Assembly (NCBI GenBank): GCA_964017065.1
Contig: OZ024785.1
Coordinates: forward strand, 12,417,086-12,481,085
Source of the DNA: Haliclona indistincta
Lineage: Eukaryota; Porifera; Demospongiae; Haplosclerida; Chalinidae
Reading direction: 5' to 3'
Length of the DNA stretch: 64,000 nt
The position numbers and the translations under genes are program-made. Positions 1 through 9,653 of the stretch are shown here, in pieces. How positions within the stretch are numbered: the first letter of the stretch is position 1; each line of letters starts with the position of its first letter. A model generated the notes under the pieces. It worked only from the letters and a program-made list of their open reading frames with translations, ran no database searches and was not told the DNA's origin.

Positions 1-160
1 AGAGTAAGCCTAAAAGAGCAGTGGTTGTAATTTTGCTGTAAGAGCTTTCAATTTGGTCCAGGTGAAGAGTTCTTGAAACATTGAAAAGTTGAATAGTGAT
101 AGAGCAAATGATGACTATCACATGGCCGGGTAGGATAGAACGACGAGCTGGCTGAGTCAT
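1..160 (-). CDS. POT/SLC15-like transporter, 5' end only (runs off left edge)
   Basis: Reading leftwards from the ATG at 160, about 53 codons are open up to the window edge. They begin MTQPARR and continue into the first membrane span with the same VIICSITIQL core as the other copies. The segment after it (SRTLHLDQ, then ESSYSKI) differs from the other paralogues, as expected for the first extracellular loop. The 5' flank (161 onward) matches the flank at 18781. This gene is therefore the one whose codon 6 region marks the start of the duplicated unit. Whether the rest of the gene is intact cannot be seen. Confidence 0.7.
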   Translation of the reverse strand, partial: MTQPARRSILPGHVIVIICSITIQLFNVSRTLHLDQIESSYSKITTTALLGLL

Positions 161-719
161 GACTCCAGTTCTGTCTGACTGCTTTTGTTATTTATTGTGT
201 TTTTTCACAACGAAAGGTGAAATGATTTAATTACACTAGTTTTCGTTTCGTATTTCTCTAGAATGTTTACCATAGAATCGACTATTGACACATTGCTTTT
301 GATAAGATTCTATCATGTTTACTATAACAAGCATTGTTTTCACTATGCATGTTTGTATTGTTACTTTGTTTTAGTTTCATAACACTGTTAAAACTAATAA
401 TAAACACCATAAACAATTATTGTCACTATATATTGTACCAGTTCCAATGTTATGTGTATGATTATACCGTGTGGATGTATAGTTTATGTATTCCCTCTCA
501 ACTCCACTGCTTGATATATTTTTAAATTATATCGTTTTACGTCATTTTGTAATAAAAACTAATTATCAAAATTGGTCTAACTGTTTTATTGACAAAGATT
601 TGGAATATTTGAATATTATGCCATGCGGTAAGAGTTGGCATATTTAGGGCTTTGACAGTATTGTGTCTAAATGAGATGAAAACCATCAAACAGAGAAAAG
701 TCCGTATGACCCTAGTATG
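161..719. other. Transporter 5' flank, no gene seen
   Basis: AT-rich flank upstream of the partial transporter. Its equivalent in unit B is split by two large insertions (about 19053-19983 and 20098-21358) and by a LINE fragment, so this copy shows the near-empty state. Short open frames here have no recognisable features. Confidence 0.5.
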
Positions 720-1195
720 CACATGTCCATTTTCTCCTTAAAATGTTCATAAGGGAGAATGCTCTTGGAAAAGTGATATACATGTCATAGGTAGATACTG
801 TCGGCAGTCTATCTGAATCATAGACGTACTCTCAAACCCGAAAACTGGTATTTTTGCTGTCTTCGTCACGAACTTAACAAATTTCTGCCACAATCATATC
901 TGTTCTCTCTGCGCATTCTTAAAAGTAGAGACTATGGGTTCCTCCTTGGACTGCCTATTTGAAGAGAACTGATGTACAATAAAATCGCAATGGTATTTTG
1001 AAGAAACATCAAACATGGTAGATGCAGCCAAAGTCTCCAAGCTTGTTGAAAATGGGTTATCACTAACAAAGAGTTTGGTAGATACCATTACGAAGCTGCT
1101 CCAACACGGCATGTGGACAAAAATGTACATAATGTAACCAAACAGCTCGTATGAATTTGTCTCGTGAACTGAAGGTCAACTACTTTGTGAAGTCA
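720..1195 (-). pseudogene. HECT-like ubiquitin-ligase C-lobe remnant (unit A)
   Basis: In the minus-strand frames this stretch reads like the end of a HECT-type fold of the kind seen in sponge gene families: an SRDKFIRAVWLHYV-like helix, a FVKFVT...IPVFGFE segment, then DSDRLPTVSTYDMYITFPR. The last motif aligns with the HECT terminal L-P-x-(A/V)-x-T-C-x-x-x-(I/L) loop, which carries the thioester cysteine. Here that position is Tyr. Frameshifts and stops separate the pieces. The matching N-lobe piece lies at 3029-3292 on the same strand, with a mobile element between. Family assignment is by motif memory and moderate in certainty. Confidence 0.45.
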
Positions 1196-1622
1196 CATGC
1201 AAACTGAAATGATTAATCTTTTTTGTATTCAGTTGTTCAGTAGTAATAGCAGACTGAGACGAATAAAATTGATACAATAATTTTTATTACATTACTAATG
1301 TGTACATACCTGTGTCAGACATTCAAGTACATGACATCAGGTATGTCACCGATTCACACTGGACTGGAAATACCCTGATAGACTATTTAATGTCGTTCGT
1401 CTGACATCAAACAGTATTTGACCAGCTAATGCCACTTACCACATGGAGAGTGGGGGGTTGGTGGGTGTACAGGGTCTCTTAAGTTAAAGCTACCCCTAGC
1501 TCTGTTGAATAAATTGTCAGTTAGCCGATGTTACGGACGCCAATTAAAGCTTGGAGGTTATGTATTATTTTGTGCCATAGAATGGTGTTTACCCGTGACG
1601 CCTTTCCAAGCGAGCTAGTTAA
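1196..1622. other. No gene seen; duplicated in unit B
   Basis: Non-coding by eye. The same sequence with small indels occurs at about 22430-22897. It could be the 3' part of the adjacent gag/recombinase element or the intron of the split HECT-like gene. Confidence 0.35.
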
Positions 1623-2836
1623 TTAACTCCTAACATTTATCTTGTAATTTACAAGTGAATATGAATAATGGGAAACGTGTAAATAATCAGGTTTCTTTGT
1701 CCGCCGAGCCTTCATCCTGGTTACTGCTGATTGTGTCCTGGTGTTGACACCAACTTGGCGGAGAGTTATGCCACTTCTTTGTGTGGTGCTCTGATGTACA
1801 CCTGGTAGGCGTCGCTCTTCCATCTGCCGAGCGTCTTGATGTGGGAGTCGTCTAAGCCAGCGGCTTTGGCCGTTGTGGCTGCCCCTATCCGGAAACTGTG
1901 TGTGGTGTATCTCGGGAGTTCTCGCGGGGAATGAGGCTGGAATGGCTACCAATGGCACGGCAGTGAATGGGGCCCAGTCGCATTCCTCTGACATGTGTGT
2001 CAGGCGGAAGCAGTACTTGCAGCTCTGTGCCTTTGCCTGCCCTGTGAATGCCATATTCCGTAGTGTTGGATTGATCTTTGCCCATGGAATGCTAGGCGAT
2101 GCTGATGCCATTTGTCGGAATCTCTGATCGTAGCCAAGCCATGCTTCATTCTTGTATTCGGCGCACGCTTCAACAATCAGAGCTTGGTAACCCATCAAAT
2201 CTTGAATCTTTTCTGGATGTTTGGCGGCAAGAACTGCCACATAAATGCTGTAGCATTGTACCCATTCTGTGATGGTGCTAAATTGTCTGCATCTCGACTT
2301 CACCAAAAATTCTCTTCTTTTTCATTGGGAAATAGTGATGAATTTAGCTCGATACGGTCTGGCAGGAGTTCTGCCATGTCTACGTATTCGCCTGTCTGGA
2401 TTCTTGTGACTAGTTTTTTGGGGACTGGAGGGAGTCCCGCTCCAACTGAGAATGGTGTAGTGTCAGCAGGTGACTTGGGGCTTGCTCCGGGCGGGTCTCC
2501 ACTTTTTCCCGGATCGGTTCCTGCGATTGTGACATGGGCGAGTAGGCTCCCATCTGGGACAGATCCTAGGCCTGCGTAGGGTGAGAATGTGCACACTAAT
2601 TGGCCATGTTATGGGAATATGTGCGAGCTGCAGTGCTGCGCTATTATTGCGCGCACAGCTAGCTCGCGAGTATGGCTATTCTGAGGCGTGCGCTTGGTAA
2701 CTTAGGGCTCACCAGGAAGATCTTTGGTAGCTGGTGTTGCTGAGTCTCTCCCAATGGCGTCTGCTACTGCGCTCACCTGAGTGGGGATGTCAGCCTGAGT
2801 GAGTGGGGCGCCCGGATCCTCCTCGGTGTCCGACAT
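1623..2836 (-). mobile_element. Gag plus tyrosine-recombinase retroelement remnant, unit A
   Basis: From right to left: an exon starting MSDTEEDPG at 2836; a GT-AG intron (2572-2712, 141 bp) that joins in phase to GLGSVPDGS; a gag-like region with LPPVPKKLV and WLGYDQRFRQMA; and a CCHC zinc knuckle (CKYCFRLTHMSEEC, spacing C-x2-C-x4-H-x4-C). The end of a tyrosine recombinase follows directly, with an H-x-x-R box (HSFR), GRW and the Y of YQVYIR. No reverse transcriptase lies between, so the element looks internally deleted relative to DIRS-like elements. Near 1898 a net loss of bases against unit B throws the recombinase tail out of frame, although the catalytic Arg codon is kept. It is inserted inside a HECT-like gene. 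Confidence 0.55.
2572..2712 (-). other. Intron in the gag-like gene (unit A)
   Basis: On the minus strand the donor is CCTG|GTGAGC and the acceptor ACGCAG|GCC. The 124-nt upstream exon from the ATG at 2836 ends in phase 1, and the two bases after the acceptor complete a Gly codon, restoring the GLGSVPDG frame. The unit B copy has the same 141-bp length at 23859-23999. Confidence 0.55.
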
Positions 2837-3028
2837 GATGGACTTGAGAAGGAGAGAGAACAGTTTTTTTGTTGTTTTTTTTTGGACGAACACTGGGTAG
2901 GGAGTTAAATACTGCTGCTGCTTCTTGATAGCACGTGAATGACTGCTTGGCTCAAGCTCACGAGGTATCGTTGCTTCTGCGCATGAGCGACCCTTCCCAC
3001 CAAAACCCATGCTGGCAGATACCGGTTG

Positions 3029-3292
3029 CTAGGAGGGCGCAACAGGGACTTCCACTCGATTTAACTTTGTAAACCTCATATAGTCCGCAACAGCATGGGA
3101 GAAGCAAACTTGGGCCTCCCCTCCTTCAATTATGCATGTGGCTATTATTTTGCCAACCGTATAGAAAGTGTTGTTTGCAACAGCCTGTAGGTTATGCTCA
3201 GGTACCACATTTTGTGGATATCCTGTAAAGAGGTCTGAGTGATTAAAAGTTGCCACCTGGAGGAGGTGAGAAACTTCCCTTTCGTGGATCAC
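3029..3292 (-). pseudogene. HECT-like N-lobe remnant (unit A)
   Basis: An 87-residue open frame reads FTGYPQNVVPEHN, then FYTVGKIIATCIIEGGEA, then CFSHAVADYM. This resembles the HECT N-lobe segment in which a hydrophobic helix is followed by a G-G-x-x-P-x-C-F turn. It lies on the same strand as the C-lobe remnant at 720-1195, and the gag/recombinase element separates the two. The first Met is unlikely to be a real start. The paired copy at 24290-24480 is frameshifted. Confidence 0.4.
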
Positions 3293-4021
3293 CTTCTTCT
3301 ACAGCCTCTTCGCCTAAAAACGCACTCGTAACATTTTTGACGTATTGAAAGACTGCCTTGAAATTGCCACCCATTACTGTAGAATATTCACGGTTTATTC
3401 ATGGATATTGATCGTCAACCGGCTATGGCCAATAGTCGTAATACAAATTTTGTGGCACACGCTCACCATCATGGCGGCTAGTGAGACAGTTTTTAGGTGC
3501 ACAATGCTTTGTTGTTTCTTGACGCAGGCTGCTGTTGTTAGCTGGATTGTCCATGTGTTTAATTACTAGATGGCCCTATGGCCATCTAGATGGCCCTATG
3601 GCCCTTAGACATCGGGCCATAGACATTAATTTTGGATTGATTTTAACGAAGTAAGCTATATCTTCCATGTAATAGCTGCATATCGACATGTGAGTGACAG
3701 AACCGGCCGCAAAGTGTCTATAGTATTTATTCTCGTCTGTCTTCTGCCGCTGTCGCACATAGTGTACCTAATGCTCGCCAGCAGGTGTCGTCTGTCCCGC
3801 TAATGCTGTTTAATGCAACAGCACTCAAACTTGGAATAATAAGAGGAGACCACTATGTGACTGTGCAACACACACAAGAACTCCATTACTAAAAGTAAAC
3901 ACATAGACAAACACGGCAGAGGTATATTACAGCTGTCTTACCAGCTCTGTCAACGGATCCTCCAACTTTGGTGTCCACTTCCTCTGACTCTGAAGCAAAA
4001 ACAGAATCTAAGATGGCAGAG
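3293..4021. other. No gene seen; short palindromic repeat at about 3567-3605
   Basis: Contains a direct and inverted repeat built from AGATGGCCCTATGGCC at about 3567-3605. Several short open frames on both strands show no recognisable domain. This part has no full counterpart in unit B, which jumps from the HECT fragment to about 24540. Confidence 0.35.
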
Positions 4022-4226
4022 TTACCGTATAGCGGGAAATTTTCGCGGGAGAAAATTTTCGCGAATTACAGGCTATTCGCGAAAATATTATCCGCAAATG
4101 TCTTGTTTTTTTGTTGACAAAGATAGGGCAATAGTGCTGATTCACGAAAATATTATTCACGAAATGCTCTATCTTGCGCATTCACGAAAAGTATTTCCCA
4201 TGAAAATTTCCCGCTGTACAGTATAA
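4022..4226. mobile_element. Short MITE with GCGGGAAATTTTC inverted ends
   Basis: About 205 bp with imperfect terminal inverted repeats: CCGTATAGCGGGAAATTTTC on the left, and GAAAATTTCCCGCTGTACAG on the right. The interior is rich in repeated TTCGCGAAAATATT-type motifs and has no coding capacity. Unit B lacks this block; there the sequence passes directly between two flanking CTCT motifs near 24640. Related termini (CGAAATTTCCCGATGTACGG) occur at about 48755-48780 inside the unit C beta-helix pseudogene. Confidence 0.55.
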
Positions 4227-4484
4227 CAGCTAACCAGCTCTTTCAACAGATTCTTCAACTTTGGTGTGATCCACTTGCTCTGAAGCGATCCACTTACTAA
4301 TCGTGTGGATCAGGAGACAAGGATAACTTGAACTGTAATCAAAATTGCTATAGAAAGTTTGTTTTATCAATGATACACAATAATGACATTCCAGATCAAC
4401 AAATATTGTTGTGTGACAGCAAGATTTGATTCATGCTGCCTTAAATCTTCACCTGCCGTTCACTAATAATTATTTATGCTTTAA

Positions 4485-5025
4485 CCTTTTTAGGCGTCAT
4501 AGTTGACTCCACCAACTCTAGACGTCATAAATAGTGCGAAAAGTGCTAAGTTTAATCGCAAAAGACAACTTTACCTGAAAAAAGTACTGTTTTCAGCGCG
4601 CTCTCCCACTAAAACGTACAGCAGGGTGGGAATTTTAAAGGGGGTGTCCCTCTGTTAACCCGGGGTTTGAAGGGGCAAAGCCCCTCTACACTTTCGACAT
4701 TTTAGGGCCTGAAAATGCATACATACTTCCATATAGAATATGGTCTAAACTGTGCTGTTGCTCACCTGGACACCACCATGTTTTTGTATCAGTCACCAGG
4801 GCTAAAGGAAGGCTAAAATTGGCTGAAAATTAAATGATGAGGTTGCAGGACTTAATTGGCTTCAGTTCCGAAGTGGAGTGGTCAACTCAGAGTTTAGTAC
4901 ATGCCAGGAAAGAACAGTGCTAGTTTAGAACAGCTAGGCATACTGCATAGGTAGCATATGTTGTAGAAAATCGCAAGACAAACTGTCAGTTTAGAGCAGT
5001 CAAAAATAATTCAGTAACTAGTAGG
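4485..5025 (-). mobile_element. PiggyBac-like MITE, copy 1 (TTAA flanks)
   Basis: A 541-bp non-coding element bounded by TTAA at 4481-4484 and 5026-5029. It is homologous to copies at 24958-25514 (same orientation) and 47184-47781 (opposite orientation). The best preserved ends (47184 copy) are CTCTTTAGTGCCT and AGGCCTTAAAGGG. TTAA target duplication and C/G-rich short ends fit piggyBac-type mobilisation. No transposase is present. Confidence 0.6.
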
Positions 5026-5157
5026 TTAATTTCAAATCTACACAATATCAATGAACAATTAACAATAATTATGGCTATCTGTTGTCTGATCAAAACACTT
5101 TACTACTCTTACTCAACAATTATGATCATACTCTATTGCAAGAACCACTTATGCATG

Positions 5158-6891
5158 TCAACTATTACTATATTGTACTGGTGTTATAGATAGGATTGCT
5201 CTGCGCTCTTGCATGTACTCCTCCTCCTGGTCTAACCACTTGTCATGAGTGTCCTCAATCATCCCCTGCACATTGACTATGTCGTCTCGTTGTCGGTAGC
5301 GATAACGTCTGGACACACATGAGAACAGCACCAGAGACACAAGGATCAGAAACACCTTCACTCCCTCGAAATTTAGCCAAGAGGTCTTTTCAAAAAGAAA
5401 GGCATCTACCAAACCTACTAGTAGGTACCTGATGCTAAAGGTGGCATACCACAGACCAATGAGCAGTCCCTGGGTAGTGCGAGGAGCCTGGGCACAGATG
5501 AACTCAAACACTGTCATGGAGACAAGCAGAGAAGAACAACCATTGAGGAGCTGAGGAATGATTAACCACAGGTAGGTGTTGTCGACTAAGTTGTCCCTTT
5601 CACACGAGCTGCTTTGATTAAATTTGAATCTTAGTTCAAAACATAAAGCTCCAGGACTGCAGGTATACTTATACTGTCGATCATTGCTTGAAAGACAAGC
5701 TACTGAGCTGTGTTCTGACCAGTACTTGCTGTCATGGTTGATCACTACTATTATGTACAGGACAACTTGTACTAGTGAGAGGTACAGACCAATCCACATT
5801 TTAGTGAGCATTCGAACTTTCGTGATGTAGCGACTACATTTGTTGATGATCAGTCGATACAGTGGAATACCAACCACTACAACAAGATTGCTGATGTGGA
5901 GTGGATTGAGCACAATTAGTAGCAGTACTGGTAGTGAAGGACAGCTAGTCCTCTGGAGCTGATCCGGAGCAGAGTAGCCATCTCCAGCTAGATGGTATCC
6001 AAACAGACACAGGAGAAGAGGCAGGATGCGTAGGAATGTCTTAGTGTCCTCCACCTCCTCATTGGTGAATGGTCCTCCATATTTGTTCTTACCCAGGTCT
6101 ATACGGCGTGGAATATCCTCCTCCCAGTAGGTGAAGGCACTACGATGCTGAGGGACCTTGTGGTTCCAAGAATACTTGAGCACTTTGTAGATATTCTTGA
6201 ATGGGTTGAGACCTGCTCTCAGAATGTATAAGTGACGCTTTGATTTATGAAGAAGCATTAAACTGCTTACAGCAGCTAGACCAAGTATGACAAGATTGGT
6301 TAAGAATGAGATGTTTTTGATTTGTTGTATTTCTAGCTCAGAGAAGCTGCTAATTCTTCGAACTACTTTAAAACCCATTATTGTGTACGTCATAACCAAT
6401 TGCACTGCATTGTGAGTCCAGTAGTACCAGTGGATGAAGGCAATCAGTTTTGGTGTAGGAGCCTCTAGTAGTTGATCCAGTCCAAATTGTAGAGCATTAG
6501 CTTCAAACAGTCCCACACCTGTGGTGACCAGGATACCTAACCCCATAACTGCAGCGCTGTTTGCATATTCAAGTTCTTTGTTATTCCTAATATCTTCCAT
6601 GAAGCTGGCATCAACAATAGACAGTATCAGTCCAACAATGCACACAGCTATTATGAATATGAAGGAACATTTTAAGGTTCGATATCTGGTGAGACAGACA
6701 TCGGCTATGAAGCCAAAGAAGGGAAAACTGAGAAACAGATTTCCCAGAATTATGTAGCTGACGATTTTGCTGTAAGATCGCGTGTGTCTTTCCAAATGAA
6801 TGGTTCTTGCTAGGTTCGATAGTTGAATAGTGATAGAGCAAATGATGACCACCACATAGCCTGGGAAGTTACAACGATCTGGCTGAGTCAT
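5158..6891 (-). CDS. POT/PTR-family (SLC15-like) transporter 1
   Basis: 577 residues in one exon. About 12 hydrophobic segments can be laid out as in the POT branch of the major facilitator superfamily (proton-coupled peptide or small-solute carriers of the plasma or endomembranes). Family cues: a motif-A-like GFIADVCLTRYR loop between spans 2 and 3 (residues 60-71), FGLDQLLEAP (136-145), a long charged cytosolic loop (214-285), and the IPQLLNG...VFEFICAQAP span-10 region (445-470). The usual E-x-x-E-R of span 1 is absent. Predicted outside loops (36-44, 94-113, 174-196, 397-433) are the only parts that vary much between copies. The last has Cys 399, 411, 417 and 430 and an N-Q-S sequon. The start is fixed by the shared MTQP opening. 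Substrate is unknown. Confidence 0.7.
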   Translation of the reverse strand: MTQPDRCNFPGYVVVIICSITIQLSNLARTIHLERHTRSYSKIVSYIILGNLFLSFPFFGFIADVCLTRYRTLKCSFIFIIAVCIVGLILSIVDASFMEDIRNNKELEYANSAAVMGLGILVTTGVGLFEANALQFGLDQLLEAPTPKLIAFIHWYYWTHNAVQLVMTYTIMGFKVVRRISSFSELEIQQIKNISFLTNLVILGLAAVSSLMLLHKSKRHLYILRAGLNPFKNIYKVLKYSWNHKVPQHRSAFTYWEEDIPRRIDLGKNKYGGPFTNEEVEDTKTFLRILPLLLCLFGYHLAGDGYSAPDQLQRTSCPSLPVLLLIVLNPLHISNLVVVVGIPLYRLIINKCSRYITKVRMLTKMWIGLYLSLVQVVLYIIVVINHDSKYWSEHSSVACLSSNDRQYKYTCSPGALCFELRFKFNQSSSCERDNLVDNTYLWLIIPQLLNGCSSLLVSMTVFEFICAQAPRTTQGLLIGLWYATFSIRYLLVGLVDAFLFEKTSWLNFEGVKVFLILVSLVLFSCVSRRYRYRQRDDIVNVQGMIEDTHDKWLDQEEEYMQERRAILSITPVQYSNS

Positions 6892-7635
6892 GGCACTTGA
6901 TGTTTGAGTTAGGTAGCGATTTTTGTCTTGAAATTTATGTGCATTTTATATTCATTATACAGCTATACGTCATCCTTGACGGTACATTCTTGGACGTGTG
7001 ATATAGTACTTGTACACCTTTCAATATGATAGCAAATTAGGCTAGCAAATTTGTCAGATTCGGCTGTGTATGTGTTATATTGTGGATATTAAACGATCGA
7101 TATAAGTTTTTATACTGTTTTTGATGTATGTTTTAAACTGAGCATTTAGAAAACTGTCCTTTAAAAGTTTGATCGGTTAAGGTATTTACAGAACAGCTTC
7201 GTGTATTTCTTGATGTATATCACTGAGTATAATCATCGCTCTGCATGATTAGCTAGTTCTGGTGTCATGTTTCTATTTTAGAGTGTTTTCATGCTCGTTT
7301 GGGTGGGCAAGGGCATTTCTAAACATGCTAACATACTCAACATGAGTATGGTCTTTATACCTTGTAACGGATTTTTCATTTTCTCTACATGGCTTCTAAG
7401 ACAGTATCTGTGCTCATAGATGGCAGGTCTTTGAAGATTGATCGTTGACATTGTAAGATAACCTCCTAGGCCTCTCACCTTTCTCACTACTATCGTGACG
7501 CTACATTTTTGGTGATTGTGAGATTCCACACTTCTGGGCTTGTTTATTCACACTGAATATTTAAAATTGCAAGCTTACTCACTTTGTATACACCATGCAA
7601 GTTCATGGTCATACATGTATATTCATTTATGTAGA
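6892..7635. other. 5' flank of transporter 1, no gene seen
   Basis: Matches 27380-28165 in unit B with point changes and small indels. An open frame at 7278-7529 on the minus strand has no recognisable domain and is only partly kept in unit B, so it was not called. Confidence 0.45.
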
Positions 7636-9328
7636 GTATGCTGTACTGATGTCGCTAGTATGCTGTACTGATGTCGCTAGTATGCTGTACTGATGTCGCT
7701 AGTATACTGTACTGATGTCGCTAGTATACTGTACTGATGTCGCTAGTATACTGTACTGATGTCGCTAGTATACTGTACTGATGTCGCTAGTATGCTGTAC
7801 TGATGTCGCTAGTATACTGTACTGATGTCGCTAGTATACTGTGCTGATGTCGCTAGTATACTGTACTGATGTCGCTAGTATACTGTACTGATGTCGCTAG
7901 TATACTGTACTGATGTCGCTAGTATGCTGTACTGATGTCGCTAGTATACTGTACTGATGTCGCTAGTATACTGTGCTGATGTCACCAGTATACTGTACTG
8001 ATGTCACTAGTATACTGTACTGATGTCGCTAGTATACTGTACTGATGTCGCTAGTATACTGTACTAATGTCGCTAGTATGCTGTACTGATGTCGCCAGTA
8101 TACTGTACTGATGTCGCTAGTATACTGTACTAATGTCGCCAGTATACTGTACTGATGTCGCTAGTATACTGTACTGATGTCACTAGTATACTGTACTGAT
8201 GTCGCTAGTATACTGTACTGATGTCGCTAGTATACTGTACTGATGTCGCTAGTATACTGTACTGATGTCGCTAGTATACTGTACTGATGTCGCTAGTATA
8301 CTGTACTGATGTCGCTAGTATACTGTACTGATGTCGCTAGTATACTGTACTGATGTCGCTAGTATACTGTACTGATGTCGCTAGTATACTGTACTGATGT
8401 CGCTAGTATGCTGTACTGATGTCGCTAGTATACTGTACTGATGTCGCTAGTATACTGTGCTGATGTCACCAGTATACTGTACTGATGTCACTAGTATACT
8501 GTACTGATGTCGCTAGTATACTGTACTGATGTCGCTAGTATACTGTACTAATGTCGCTAGTATGCTGTACTGATGTCGCCAGTATACTGTACTGATGTCG
8601 CTAGTATACTGTACTAATGTCGCCAGTATACTGTACTGATGTCGCTAGTATACTGTACTGATGTCACTAGTATACTGTACTGATGTCGCTAGTATACTGT
8701 ACTGATGTCGCTAGTATACTGTACTGATGTCGCTAGTATACTGTACTGATGTCGCTAGTATACTGTACTAATGTCGCCAGTATACTGTACTGATGTCGCT
8801 AGTATACTGTACTGATGTCACTAGTATACTGTACTAATGTCGCTAGTATACTGTACTGATGTCGCTAGTATACTGTACTATTGTCGCTAGTATGCTGTAC
8901 TGATGTCGCTAGTATGCTGTACTGATGTCGCTAGTATACTGTACTGATGTCGCTAGTATACTGTACTGATGTCGCTAGTATACTGTACTGATGTCACTAG
9001 TATACTGTACTGATGTCACTAGTATACTGTACTGATGTCGCCAGTATACTGTACTGATGTCACTAGTATACTGTACTGATGTCGCTAGTATACTGTACTG
9101 ATGTCACTAGTATACTGTACTGATGTCACTAGTATACTGTACTGATGTCGCTAGTATACTGTACTGATGTCGCTAGTATACTGTACTGATGTCACTAGTA
9201 TACTGTACTGATGTCGCCAGTATACTGTACTGATGTCACTAGTATACTGTACTGATGTCGCTAGTATACTGTACTGATGTCGCCAGTATACTGTACTGAT
9301 GTCACTAGTATACTGTACTGATGTCGCT
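7636..9328. repeat. 22-bp satellite array, about 77 copies
   Basis: Head-to-tail 22-bp units with the core ACTGTACTGATGTCGCTAGT. Variants recur at a few fixed positions (cgctag, cgccag, cactag; tactgat, tactaat; tatact, tatgct). Higher-order blocks are visible, for example the string near 7920-8200 recurs near 8410-8700. Length divided by 22 gives about 77 copies. It lies between transporters 1 and 2, and the same locus in unit B holds about 33 copies. Confidence 0.9.
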
Positions 9329-9613
9329 TGCTTCATCACTTACAGCAATCAAATCCAAACCTTGGCGAAGTAGGTCACAACTAAAGGCCAGTCTACACAT
9401 GCGCATCAATCCAGATTGATTACAAATTTACAACGCCCACACCAGATCTGTGCTAATGTGATGATGGACACAATGCCTACTTTAAAATAATTATCAAAAA
9501 ACAAAAAAACCTAAACTAAAAGGGAAAGCAAGGTTTACAAGACAAAATAGTTTTCAACAGCAGTTATCAAAATGTTTGTAGTAGAGGAAGGAAATACCAC
9601 TAAACCACAATGC

Positions 9614-9619
9614 TTTATT
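9614..9619 (-). terminator. Polyadenylation signal of transporter 2
   Basis: AATAAA on the minus strand about 35 nt beyond the stop codon. Conserved in the unit B partner at 29851-29856. Confidence 0.5.
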
Positions 9620-9653
9620 ATGAGTGAAAAATTAATTGCTCTTAGCATCGATA

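Noticed and set aside
334..525. Hydrophobic 63-codon open frame
   Set aside because: AT-rich spacer; interrupted in unit B and without start context or homologous features.
4620..4700. Possible tRNA or structured RNA in the GC-rich stretch
   Set aside because: The GC-rich CCCCTTTGCCCC-like pairing belongs to the interior of the piggyBac-like MITE. No cloverleaf could be drawn.
7636..9328. CRISPR-like array
   Set aside because: The 22-bp units follow each other without spacers, and the context is animal nuclear DNA, so this is a satellite.
9151..9339. Open frame of 62 codons on the minus strand
   Set aside because: It lies within the 22-bp satellite and only reflects the repeat period.
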